From CAVTTH01 sp963737545 (GTDB taxonomy: Bacteria > Verrucomicrobiota > Verrucomicrobiia > Chthoniobacterales > UBA10450): a DNA stretch of 64,000 bases. Shown here in pieces: positions 7,114 to 14,869 of the stretch; within the stretch, counting starts at the first letter, position 1; every line of letters starts with the position of its first letter. The stretch lies in the NCBI GenBank assembly GCA_963737545.1, contig CAVTTH010000004.1, positions 1 to 64,000 on the forward strand, written 5' to 3'. Under the pieces are notes generated by a model. It worked only from the letters and a program-made list of their open reading frames with translations, was not told the DNA's origin and did no database searches. The position numbers were made by a program, and so were the translations under genes.

Positions 7114-8037
7114 TCATCCGCTCGTTTTTTTCTTTTTCATAACTAGCTTCTCGCTTCCCGGAAACGTTGCTACCCAGCTTCCGTCGTTTGTTTCTCGCAT
7201 TACCGAAGTGAGAAACTTGTCCGTCCCGTCAGGTCTATAGGTCTGACGAAAATGTTTGCTCATGCCATCTGGGCCCACCTTTGCTTCGCCAATCGGCGCA
7301 GCGCCTTCCGAATAGACTCCGGTTATCTCACGCACGATCGTTCCGTCCGGAGCAACGTTGAAGGTTCCTTGCTCCTGCGCTCGACCCGATTTCAGATCCA
7401 TGGTGAGGAGCATATCGAGGTTCTTGTGGACACCATTCCAGACCAACATTCCTTCGAAGTGCGGATCTTCCTTGCCACCCGGCCCGATGAAACTGCCCGC
7501 ATACCATATATAAGAGTGGCCCGGCCCCCAGGTGAATCGTTGCACGGCAAAAGAGGGACCACCGTCCGGCGCAGTCACGTCCCAGGTTCCGATCAACGCT
7601 TCGTATTGTGCATAGACTCCGCTGCTTGAATTCAAAGCCGTGGCCGACTTGCGCTCGGCCTGCCACGTTTCGGTTCGTCCTTCGGTAGTGTAATTCCCCG
7701 CGAGCGTCCCATTACTTTTCAACTCGCCTTCCAAGACAACCGACTCATGTTTTTTGAAAACCAAAGTCGCCTCGAGTTTTTGCTTGCTCCACTTTCCATT
7801 TTCAACTGTTCCCGGTCCAGTATGACCAGTCTCAACCGTGCCGGCGAGCCGTTCACCATCCGCCTGAAGATGTAAGCTCCCCGAAACGCTCTCATGTCCC
7901 GCTTGGAAATGGATAACCCAATCTCCTGTGATCGACTGTTCGGCGGTTGGCGTCGCCGGTGGCGCGTGGTGTTGACCGAAAATAACGCCTGGTAGTCCGA
8001 GCGCGGCGCACATCATCACTGCTATCTTGATTTTCAT
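7114..8037 (-). CDS. Secreted protein of unknown function with DUF1579-like C-terminal half
   Basis: This 307-residue protein has a signal peptide (about 1-21, ending VIFGQ). Residues 35-130 form a small beta-rich domain (GDWVIHFQAGHESVSGSLHL, LKSNGTLAGNYTTEGR). Residues 143-300 have the 'YEALIGTWDV...GPGHSYIWYAG' pattern of DUF1579/polyketide-cyclase-like calycin folds. No catalytic residues are evident. It is transcribed divergently from a TetR-family regulator with a 104-base gap that contains an inverted repeat, so it may be that regulator's target. Confidence 0.7.
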   Translation of the reverse strand: MKIKIAVMMCAALGLPGVIFGQHHAPPATPTAEQSITGDWVIHFQAGHESVSGSLHLQADGERLAGTVETGHTGPGTVENGKWSKQKLEATLVFKKHESVVLEGELKSNGTLAGNYTTEGRTETWQAERKSATALNSSSGVYAQYEALIGTWDVTAPDGGPSFAVQRFTWGPGHSYIWYAGSFIGPGGKEDPHFEGMLVWNGVHKNLDMLLTMDLKSGRAQEQGTFNVAPDGTIVREITGVYSEGAAPIGEAKVGPDGMSKHFRQTYRPDGTDKFLTSVMRETNDGSWVATFPGSEKLVMKKKKTSG

Positions 8038-8097
8038 AATGAATACCTCTGTTTCATTTGTTTGCAGATCGAGGCTTACGCATGACAGAATTCAACT

Positions 8098-8119
8098 GCA
8101 ACCGTTAGATAGCGGTTGC
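8098..8119. promoter_or_regulatory. Inverted repeat, candidate TetR operator
   Basis: Seven-base arms GCAACCG and CGGTTGC are separated by eight bases, in the intergenic region between the divergent secreted-protein and TetR genes. Its 22-base length and position 23 bases upstream of the regulator start suit a TetR-family autoregulatory operator. Confidence 0.45.
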
Positions 8120-8141
8120 CCATACGATTCCGTACAAATCG

Positions 8142-8879
8142 ATGCCGAATGTCCGAAAAGTTGAAAGGCCTGCTAAGTCGGTAAAGCGCCGGGTCGACCG
8201 CCGCGTCGGCCGAACTCGTGCCCGACTCGGGCAGGCGTTGCGCAAATTAATGGAACAACGGCCGCTCGAAAAAATCTCCGTCCAGGACGTGGTCGAGCTG
8301 GCGGGGGTAAGCCGGTCCGCCTTTTACGCCCATTATGATGACAAGGTCGACCTTCTTCTTTCCGACATGGACGAATTCCTGGAAAGAATGGCGATGCTGT
8401 TGGTTGTTCGAAGTGAACAATCAAATCGGATTGCACCGGTGCACGAGTTTTTCGCTCATGTTGGTGAGGCGGAAGAGATCCGCGGAGCTCTGGCGCGTTC
8501 AGAACGGTTGCAGGATTTTTTCGATTTGGCGGTGGAACACTTCGCACGTGGGATCGAACTTCGGCTGAGACAACTAGCTGAACGCGAAAAGACCCAACCG
8601 CAGCGCCCGCGCGATGGATCAACCGCCGTTGCGAGCTCAGATCTCGTCGCGCATGCGCTCGCGGGAGCATTCATTGGTTTTCTCAACTCCTGGCTCCGCA
8701 ACGGTCAACCGCTTTCAGCGAAAGCGGTGGACACTCTGTTTCACAGATTCGCTTGGGCCGGAATAACAAGTGCCGGGGCTACGAAAGAGGGTGCACAAAC
8801 CGCACGCAAGATCGACATCGAATTAAGCCGCCGGCGAAACTTGCGACGCCCACGCGACCGCCGCTGCTTCACTGAATAA
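8142..8879 (+). CDS. TetR/AcrR-family transcriptional regulator
   Basis: This is a 245-residue protein. Residues about 20-70 carry the TetR helix-turn-helix: LGQALRKLMEQRPLEKISVQ followed by DVVELAGVSRSAFYAHYDDK. The rest is an alpha-helical ligand-binding domain of no clear class. Ligand and targets are unknown; the divergent secreted-protein gene and the inverted repeat between them suggest local autoregulation. The Arg-rich tail overlaps the 3' end of the convergent methyltransferase gene by about 140 bases. That is odd and suggests that one of the two ends is extended by a frameshift. Confidence 0.85.
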   Translation: MPNVRKVERPAKSVKRRVDRRVGRTRARLGQALRKLMEQRPLEKISVQDVVELAGVSRSAFYAHYDDKVDLLLSDMDEFLERMAMLLVVRSEQSNRIAPVHEFFAHVGEAEEIRGALARSERLQDFFDLAVEHFARGIELRLRQLAEREKTQPQRPRDGSTAVASSDLVAHALAGAFIGFLNSWLRNGQPLSAKAVDTLFHRFAWAGITSAGATKEGAQTARKIDIELSRRRNLRRPRDRRCFTE

Positions 8880-9811
8880 ATCCCCTCGTCTTCCGACACG
8901 ATAGGACTCACCGTGCTCAGCGGGTCCCGAATTTCGAACTGAAGTTTTGCTTTTCCGAAAAGTGGCTCGTTCTCCTCCTGGAGCCGGATCGCCGCCATCC
9001 GGCAATATTCCCGATCGATCTCAATGCCAATACTGTTGCGTCCGGTCTTCAACGCCGCAACGAGCGTCGTTGCAGTACCACAAAACGGATCAAGTACCTG
9101 TGTCGCCAACAAATGAAAACATCTGCACGGCTCGCAGCGCCAGCTCGAGCGGAAAAGGCGCGGGATGCTCCTTCGTAGATGCGCCTGTGATATTCCAAAA
9201 TTGCTGGAACCATTGATCAAAATCTTCTTTCGTTATTTTACTCAGCCGTCGCTGCTCATCTGTTGGTTTGCGATAGCCGCCTGGTTTTCGCTCCATCAAA
9301 ATGAATTCGATGTCGTTCTTAATAATTGCGTTTGGCTCGTACGGCTTTCCGAGAAATTTCGAACCATTGCTGACTTCGTACGAAGCGTTTGCGATTTTGT
9401 GCCAGATGATTGGGTTGAGATTGTCGAAGCCAATTTTGCGGCACATGACACAAATATCAGCGTGAAGTGGCACAACTGTATGACGGCCTTCATTTTTTCG
9501 GCGCGATAAGCAGACGTCGCCCACAACACAAACCAACCTGCCTCCGGAACCAGCAAGCGGAAGACTTCGCGCCAAACTTTCTCCAGCTGAGCGAGGAAGT
9601 CTTCGTAACCGCGAACATGACCAAGCTGATACGCGCTTTCGTTGTATCGTTTAAGCGTCCAATACGGCGGAGATGTGAGGACGAGATGAACGGACGAATC
9701 AGGTAGGAACGACAAATCGCGAGCGTCAGCTTGAATCAGGCGATGCTGCGTCTCCACATCGCTGGCTGTCGCAATCGCGGCAATCTCATGACCGTTGCCG
9801 TACTTAATCAT
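8741..9811 (-). pseudogene. Beta-class DNA methyltransferase of a type II R-M system, frameshifted
   Basis: Three collinear minus-strand frames together form one enzyme. The first starts at 9811 and holds T46-S-P-P-Y-W (catalytic motif IV). A shift near 9,550 leads to VCVVGDVCLSRRKNEGRH and KIGFDNLNPIIWHKI. A shift near 9,105 leads to VLDPFCGTATT, the AdoMet-binding motif I. Motif order IV then I defines the beta-type organisation typical of N4-cytosine and some N6-adenine methylases. The start overlaps the endonuclease stop in an ATGA, so the two genes form an operon. The two frameshifts are either real inactivation or sequencing error. Confidence 0.75.
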
Positions 9812-10558
9812 AACTCTTTGATCTTTCCGGTCTGCGCGGCAACATGCGCAACGAGCGCGTTAGCAAATTTCTGGAAAGTGAGGTCCGGAACTGGTTCAGA
9901 GTAATTGCCTTTGGCACCATTTACTCTATCGGACATCAGAAACGCGGCAACATCATACTGGCGCTCTAGCACGAGTCGCTGGCAAAACAGCGCATAGCGT
10001 TGCGCATACGATGAGTTTCGAAACTCAGGAAAGACTTTGAAGTGTGGTTCTTTGACTCCGACAGGCGGCTGTAGACGCCGGGCAATCCTCAAGCAGAAAC
10101 AAATAACCCAGCAACGGTCGAATAGTCGACTTAAACGCTTTCTCGCGGAAAGCTGTCCACAAATCGAGCGCGCTGCCCATCGCTTCCTCTGTCCGATTGT
10201 TAAAGTTGTTTCCGAACGACGGACCAACTTGAGATTTTGCTTCAAGCGCGGCGATCAGTCTTCCATCGACAACGACAACTAGATCCCAACGTTTAGTCGG
10301 CCGGAAGTAACCGGGAAGTTCTAAGCTCTCGTTGTAATGGACGGCGGAACGATCGAGGCCAGCCTCGATGACGAGATTTGTGATCAACTGGACAAAGCCG
10401 TTCATTTGGGCGCCACCGGTCACAGCCGATCGGAGACCTTGATCTGCGGCACCCATCGCTTTTTGTTTTTGACTCTGGCGTTCGCGTGTAGCCCAATACA
10501 CTTTAACGGCTTCGGTCACGGCTTGTGGCAGATTCTCAAGAAGTTTCAGCTCGGCCAT
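9808..10558 (-). pseudogene. XhoI/PaeR7I-family restriction endonuclease, frameshifted
   Basis: The first 158 codons from 10558 match the XhoI/PaeR7I family. YFRPTKRWDLVVVVDGR is followed by LIAALEAKSQ, giving the D92...E106-x-K108 PD-(D/E)xK active site, and by FGNNFNNRTEEAMGSALDLW. After one frame change near 10,075-10,090 the reading continues PPVGVKEPHFKVFPEFRNSS and then YALFCQRLVLERQYDVAAF to a stop at 9808. Family members cut CTCGAG; that specificity is inferred from homology. It is the upstream gene of an R-M operon and faces away from the SIR2 gene with a 116-base gap. Confidence 0.8.
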
Positions 10559-10674
10559 ATTTGAAAAGCAGCATTCTAGGCATACGAATTGATGTTTCGA
10601 GATTTAAAGTCGACCGTGCGGCTAATGCATTTAAGAGTCCACTGAGAGCTCGATTTTACCCCCGGAAGGATTCA

Positions 10675-11670
10675 ATGGAACCCAGCCCGAAAAAGATCGC
10701 ATATTTGTTTGGAGCGGGGTCGACACACGCCGAGCTGGCGGTGCTCAATCCCGACTGGGAATCGAAGGACGAAGGCCTCCTGATTTCGCACGTATCTAAA
10801 CGCGTCATGCTAAAGGCCAGCCGTAACCGAACCTATCTGCGGGATCTCGAAATGGTTTCCGGGACCAGCGGTTCGCTGAACATTGAACTCTTAATCAGCT
10901 TGATTGAGAGCAGCAAGATTCATGATTGGTCAGAAAAAACGGACTTTCTCAAAACATTGGTTCGCGACGACATACGAGCTTTGCTCCCCGCTTGGCGGAC
11001 TGGGCGCTTTTTCCTGCACAAGGGATTGCTCGAATTACACCAGCACAAGAAAATGCAGAAAGAAGAAGAAGTAATTGGCCTGATCACCGTAAACTATGAC
11101 GGTGTTCTGGACAGAGCCTATAAAACGATTCTAGGCAATGGCGTGAATTATTGCTTCTCCCGAAAGATGGACACAGAATCCGTCGCAAAGATTCCGCTGC
11201 TGAAGCTACACGGGTCGTTCAACTGGAGCAGTCAGCTTGTTCTATCGCGACGACGGGATATTGATATCATCCCCTTAGGCTCCGCAAAAAGCTACCTGCA
11301 TGCGCCCTACGGATTTATTTGGAGTCGAGCGCTAGACTTGCTCTCTCAATGCGATTCGTTGCGAATCGTTGGTTGCTCTCTCAGCCCTAACGACGTGCAC
11401 TTGATCGACTTGTTGTTCAAAGCCCATTTGGAAAGACGGCAGGCGTTTGATATCGAAATTATTGCTTCCGATCGAACCGCCGATGCGATTAAGCATAATT
11501 ACGGCTTCTTTCGCAATATCAAGCGATTGTCTGATCTCGGTGTGCCGTCGACTCCCGTTGTTGGCCCTCCCAATCCGTTTCTAACGTGGCTGAAATATAC
11601 AGCTGCGAAAATGCTCAGCAAAAAACAAATCGAGGCAATGCCGCACCTAAATAAAGTTCTGCAGGCGTAA
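10675..11670 (+). CDS. SIR2-like domain protein, probable NAD-hydrolysing defence effector
   Basis: The start at 10675 follows a strong GGAAGGA site four bases upstream; the longer open frame from 10525 adds nothing family-like. The 331-residue product has G13-A-G15-S16 of the NAD-binding loop and the catalytic-type Asn in TVN140YD. The catalytic-type His is in KLH179GSFNW, and IVGCSLSPNDVHLIDLL matches the distal SIR2_2 motif. SIR2 domains of this kind act as NADases in Thoeris, DSR and related anti-phage systems. It is followed three bases later by a DUF262 gene and lies back-to-back with a restriction-modification operon. Base composition looks more AT-rich than neighbouring chromosomal genes. 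Confidence 0.8.
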   Translation: MEPSPKKIAYLFGAGSTHAELAVLNPDWESKDEGLLISHVSKRVMLKASRNRTYLRDLEMVSGTSGSLNIELLISLIESSKIHDWSEKTDFLKTLVRDDIRALLPAWRTGRFFLHKGLLELHQHKKMQKEEEVIGLITVNYDGVLDRAYKTILGNGVNYCFSRKMDTESVAKIPLLKLHGSFNWSSQLVLSRRRDIDIIPLGSAKSYLHAPYGFIWSRALDLLSQCDSLRIVGCSLSPNDVHLIDLLFKAHLERRQAFDIEIIASDRTADAIKHNYGFFRNIKRLSDLGVPSTPVVGPPNPFLTWLKYTAAKMLSKKQIEAMPHLNKVLQA

Positions 11671-11673
11671 AGT

Positions 11674-12748
11674 ATGAAGTCCGGTCCAAAGAGAGAACTC
11701 ACAACCATTACGGTAAAAAAGTTTATCGATGATTACGTCTATCGAATTGATCTCGATGCGGATTATCAGCGCGAAAAAATCTGGTCTAGGAAAAATCAAG
11801 AGGAACTGCTGGACTCAATTTTACAAAACATCGACATCCCCAAGCTCTATTTAGTTAAGACGCGCAATAGCGAGAGCTTTGACTACGAGTGCATTGACGG
11901 TAAGCAGCGAATGAACACGCTGTTAAGCTTTTATAAACCTGACGCGAACGAGCAGAACCCCCTCACAGTTCGAGTGGCGGGAGAAAAGCTAACATACAAA
12001 CAGCTGATAAAAGAACATCCCACTATAGCGGAGAAGATCGATAAGTTCGAGTTAACGATTGTCGTCTACGCAATTATCGAAGATGAAGAGTTTATTCGCG
12101 AAATTTTCCGGCGACTTCAACTGGGAGTAAGGCTTAACTCCGGCGAAATGTTAAACTCCCTGACGGGATCGATGCGGGATTTTGTTTTCAAAGAGATGGG
12201 TAAGAATGCTCCGTTTCTCAAACATACCAATCTTTCGGAAAAAAGGTAATCGAGACAGTTCACTCTGGCTCAGATTTGTATCAACTCATTCAGTAAGAAA
12301 CGGGAAGGGCAATTCGTCCGAGCTCGGTTCGATGACCTAGCAGATTTTTTTGCGGATAACTATTCTTTGGACAAGAACGACGAAAATTTCGTTCGAATTC
12401 GAAAAACGCTGCAATTGCTGAACAAGGGATTCGGAGCCAATGCTCAGAATATCTCAAGCCGAGCCATCGCCGTTACCGCATACCTCTTCGTCGAGCAACT
12501 GTTCTTAACGAAGAAGTCGTCGCAAGTTAAACGATTTGCAGCGCTTCTATGTTAAGTTGCTCCATGAAATTCGAGAGGATTTAGAGCGACTGACGAAGTA
12601 TCAGCAGCCCAAGAATCGCCTAGTCTTGGAGAACTTCCAAAAACATGTTACGCAGGCATCCGTAGAACCGTCTGCGATCAGAAGAAGGCACGAGTTTGTT
12701 GAAAAGGCTTTTAACCATTACTTAAAAAAGACCGCGGTTATTCGTTAG
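11674..12748 (+). pseudogene. DUF262 (ParB/sulfiredoxin-like) protein, frameshifted
   Basis: The first frame (11674-12249) has the DUF262 pattern. Q32-R33 and W37 are followed by LLDSILQNIDIPKLYL and then I74-D-G-K-Q-R79, the DGQQR-type motif used in nucleotide binding or hydrolysis by GmrSD- and SspE-type defence proteins. The frame breaks at about 12,245. The rest continues in another frame (FADNYSLDKNDENFVRIRK, AIAVTAYLFVEQLFLTKKSS) and shifts again near 12,530 (RFYVKLLHEIREDLERLTKY) to a stop at 12748. All pieces are collinear, about 357 codons. It starts three bases after the SIR2 gene, so the two are surely co-transcribed. Confidence 0.75.
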
Positions 12749-12779
12749 TGAGGTCCCGCATCGTTCACCTCGTCGACGG

Positions 12780-12806
12780 CCGCGTAAAAGGCTTCGCCTC
12801 GGTTTT
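12780..12806 (+). repeat. 27-bp palindromic element, diverged copy 1
   Basis: It aligns base for base in length with the elements at 12941-12967 and 13061-13087: arm CCGCGT, then AAAAGG, CTTC, GCCTC, and a diverged right arm that runs into the hairpin of the 85-bp repeat. Confidence 0.5.
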
Positions 12807-12889
12807 CACCAAAACCGAGTTGCCGGCTTCCCTAGACTGACTCGCAAGAACTCGCAGCCTCCCGCCGTAATGGTTGCACCCTGCGAACC
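12800..12889 (+). repeat. Dispersed ~85-bp repeat, copy 3
   Basis: This is the same family as 3705-3791 and 4775-4865. It begins with the hairpin CGGTTTTCACCAAAACCG, continues through GCCGGCTTCCCTAGACTGA and ends at GCGAACCC. One frame reads QNRVAGFPRLTR and PPAVMVAPCEP, close to the other copies. Confidence 0.8.
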
Positions 12890-12940
12890 CCTACGCGGCT
12901 GTCGCACTAGAACGAGCGAGTGTTCCACGTGTACGTCTTG

Positions 12941-12967
12941 CTCTCTAAAAGGTTTCGCCTCACGAGG
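12941..12967 (+). repeat. 27-bp palindromic element, copy 2
   Basis: It consists of the arm CTCTCT, then AAAAGG, TTTC, GCCTC and the right arm ACGAGG, and matches the perfect copy at 13061-13087 in length and core. It is located just before the exonuclease gene start. Confidence 0.5.
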
Positions 12968-12992
12968 TCTCGTCGATTTATTCTGACCGGCT

Positions 12993-13887
12993 GTGATCAT
13001 CCATTTAATTGACGGAACCTACGAGTTGTTCCGTCATTTCTACGGCTTGCGCCGGTTTACCCACGTAAAAGGCTCTGCCTCACGTGGCGTGGACCGGCCT
13101 TACGGTGCAGTTGTCAGGCGTTCTCCAAACAGTGCTGCAAATGATCGAGGAGGGTCGCACGTATCTCGGCGTCGCCACCGATCACGTGATCGAGTCGTTT
13201 CGCAATCGGCTTTGGGCGGACTACAAGACCGGCGCCGGCATCGAGCCCGCGCTGCTCGCGCAATTCCATCCGCTCGAGGAGGCGCTCGCGGCGATGGGCG
13301 TTGTCGTCTGGCCGATGATCGAGCTCGAAGCCGATGATGCGCTCGCTTCGGCCGCGCATCTCGCGTCGAAGGACAAAAAGGTCGAGCGCGTCGCGATCTG
13401 GACGCCCGATAAGGATCTGGCGCAATGCGTGCGAGGCACGCGCGTGGTAACGTTGCAGGGCGCGAACTTCAGCGAGATCGACGGCCGGCGCAAAATCATT
13501 CGCGATGCGGCTGGGATACGCGAAAAGTTCGGCGTCAGCCCGCAGCTCATTCCGGACCTGCTCGCGCTCGTGGGCGATGCGGCCGACGGCTACCCCGGCA
13601 TTCCTGGGATCGGCGCCAGGACCGCCGCCCAGCTTTTGAACCGCTACGGTCAGATCGAAAAGTTTCCGTCAAACATTCTCGGCAAACAGCGCAAGCTCGC
13701 GTTGCTCTTCAAGAATCTCGCGACCCTGCGCACCGATGCGCCGCTCTTCAAGAAGGTCGAGACGCTGCGCTGGCGCGGTGCGACACCGGCATTCGCGGCC
13801 TGGGCGGATCGGATGGAATCGCCGCGGCTACTCGAGCGTTGCGACCGCGTAAAGCTCCGCCACGCGGTGCTAATCGGACGTGACTAG
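12993..13887 (+). CDS. 5'-3' exonuclease (PolI N-terminal/FEN-like), one frameshift
   Basis: The GTG at 12993 gives IIHLIDGTYELFRHFYGLRR, the standard N-terminus of stand-alone 5'-3' exonuclease family proteins. A single frame change near 13,110 then leads to GVLQTVLQMIEEG, ATDHVIESFRN, ELEADDALASAA (acidic metal site), WTPDKDLAQCV and GDAADGYPGIPGIGARTAA, the helix-hairpin-helix H3TH region. The length of about 298 codons is normal for the family. The role is probably flap or RNA-primer processing. A 27-bp palindrome at 13061-13087 sits inside the gene in frame and adds about nine residues between RRF and DRPYGAV. The frameshift may be an assembly error. Confidence 0.75.
13061..13087 (+). 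repeat. 27-bp palindromic element inserted in frame in the exonuclease gene
   Basis: The outer arms CCACGT and ACGTGG and the inner arms AGGC and GCCT can form a hairpin. Its length of 27 bases is a multiple of three, and it is read as HVKGSASRG within the exonuclease N-terminus, at a place where family members have only two or three residues. Confidence 0.6.
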
Positions 13888-13990
13888 TGACGAGCAAGGG
13901 GACGGTGGATCATTTGACGAGCTTCGTCGGCCCCGCCGAATCTCGCCCGGCGGTCACGTTTGAAACTCATCTACGCGAGCGCTCTCCGCT

Positions 13991-14185
13991 TCATCTCGTA
14001 TCCTTCGGATTCTTCGCCCACTCAGGCGATTGCGGATTTCGGAAACCCGATTGCGGATGGCTAGCAGAATCCTCCGCAGTCCGTTGAGCCTTAATCTTCT
14101 GACGAAGCCGAATCAGTTCCCCGACCTTGCGAATTTTTTCCTCGAATGGCAACTGCGCCAATTGCTGTCGCATTTCTGGTTTCAT
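13991..14185 (-). CDS. Small protein downstream of nucleotidyltransferase
   Basis: This 64-residue protein (MKPEMRQQLAQLPFEEKIRK, then VGELIRLRQKIKAQR) is predicted largely helical and charged, with a Pro/Ser-rich tail. Its ATG overlaps the stop of the nucleotidyltransferase frame in an ATGA, so the two are translationally coupled. Such short helical partners commonly accompany AbiEii/MNT-like nucleotidyltransferases, but here the partner follows the enzyme gene. I do not recognise a named family. Confidence 0.5.
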   Translation of the reverse strand: MKPEMRQQLAQLPFEEKIRKVGELIRLRQKIKAQRTAEDSASHPQSGFRNPQSPEWAKNPKDTR

Positions 14186-14689
14186 TTTTCCGGCAGCTTC
14201 AAGTTATGCCGCCGCAAGATGTCGTCCAGCAACTGTCTGTCGATCTTAGCGTGCGACATCAGCTGCTCGATCCGCGCCAAATCTTTGTGTCGCCCAACGC
14301 TGGCTGCGATCGCTATGATGTATTCCGGACGGAAAACTTTTGCGGACACACCTTCGTATTCGATTGGCTTTGCATTGCGCACCGCTTCTTCGGTCAATCC
14401 GGATGCAGCAAGGAACTGGACTGGGAAATCTTTGACGAGCAGTTGCTCGCGCTCGACCCGCCAACCTCTGGATTGCAAATGCGAATAGATCGCGTGGAAT
14501 TCCTGCGCTTAGCGTCTTGTCCTTCGTGACAAAAATAATGTCGGCATCGTAAGTCGTGAAAGGTTCAACGTAGTAAATGGCAGCTAGTGCGCCGCCAAGC
14601 GCGTAGTCTTCGATCAGGCCAGCAGAAACGAGTTCGTTCGAGGCGCGGAGCACATCAGCTAGGGGAATCGCGAAATGTTCGTCAGGCAT
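14182..14689 (-). pseudogene. Nucleotidyltransferase-fold protein, frameshifted
   Basis: The first frame from 14689 reads YALGGALAAIYYVEPFTTYD and then DADIIFV, the GG...D-x-D arrangement of the AbiEii/MNT nucleotidyltransferase fold. One frame change near 14,500 leads to LQSRGWRVEREQLLVKDFPV, QFLAASGLTEEAV and the C-terminal KDLARIEQLMSHAKIDRQL. Together they make about 168 codons, a normal size. Such proteins are often the toxin-like half of two-gene modules or orphan regulators. The following 64-codon gene overlaps its stop. Confidence 0.65.
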
Positions 14690-14768
14690 CGATTATCGAT
14701 CTTAGCGGAAAAGTTCGTTTCAGCGAGCCGCCGAAACCAACAGGCTAGCAGCCTGTGCTCCCCAGAGA

Positions 14769-14843
14769 TTAGGTCTTCGCGTAAACTTCAGCGCCCTTCT
14801 CCGTGAACTTCGTCTTCTTTTCTTTCATTCCTGATTTGAAACT
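14769..14843 (-). pseudogene. Relic of a thiC C-terminus
   Basis: A minus-strand frame ending at TAA 14771-14769 reads GMKEKKTKFTEKGAEVYAKT. The intact-looking ThiC C-terminus 1.4 kb away ends GLEQKATEFNEAGAEIYAKT. The position-by-position similarity over 20 residues, ending at the same place, indicates a leftover 3' end of a second thiC copy. Nothing else of that copy remains: the bases upstream belong to the HxlR gene tail. Confidence 0.5.
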
Positions 14844-14869
14844 CCGTCGTTGCCCGCACTCTGTCGCTG

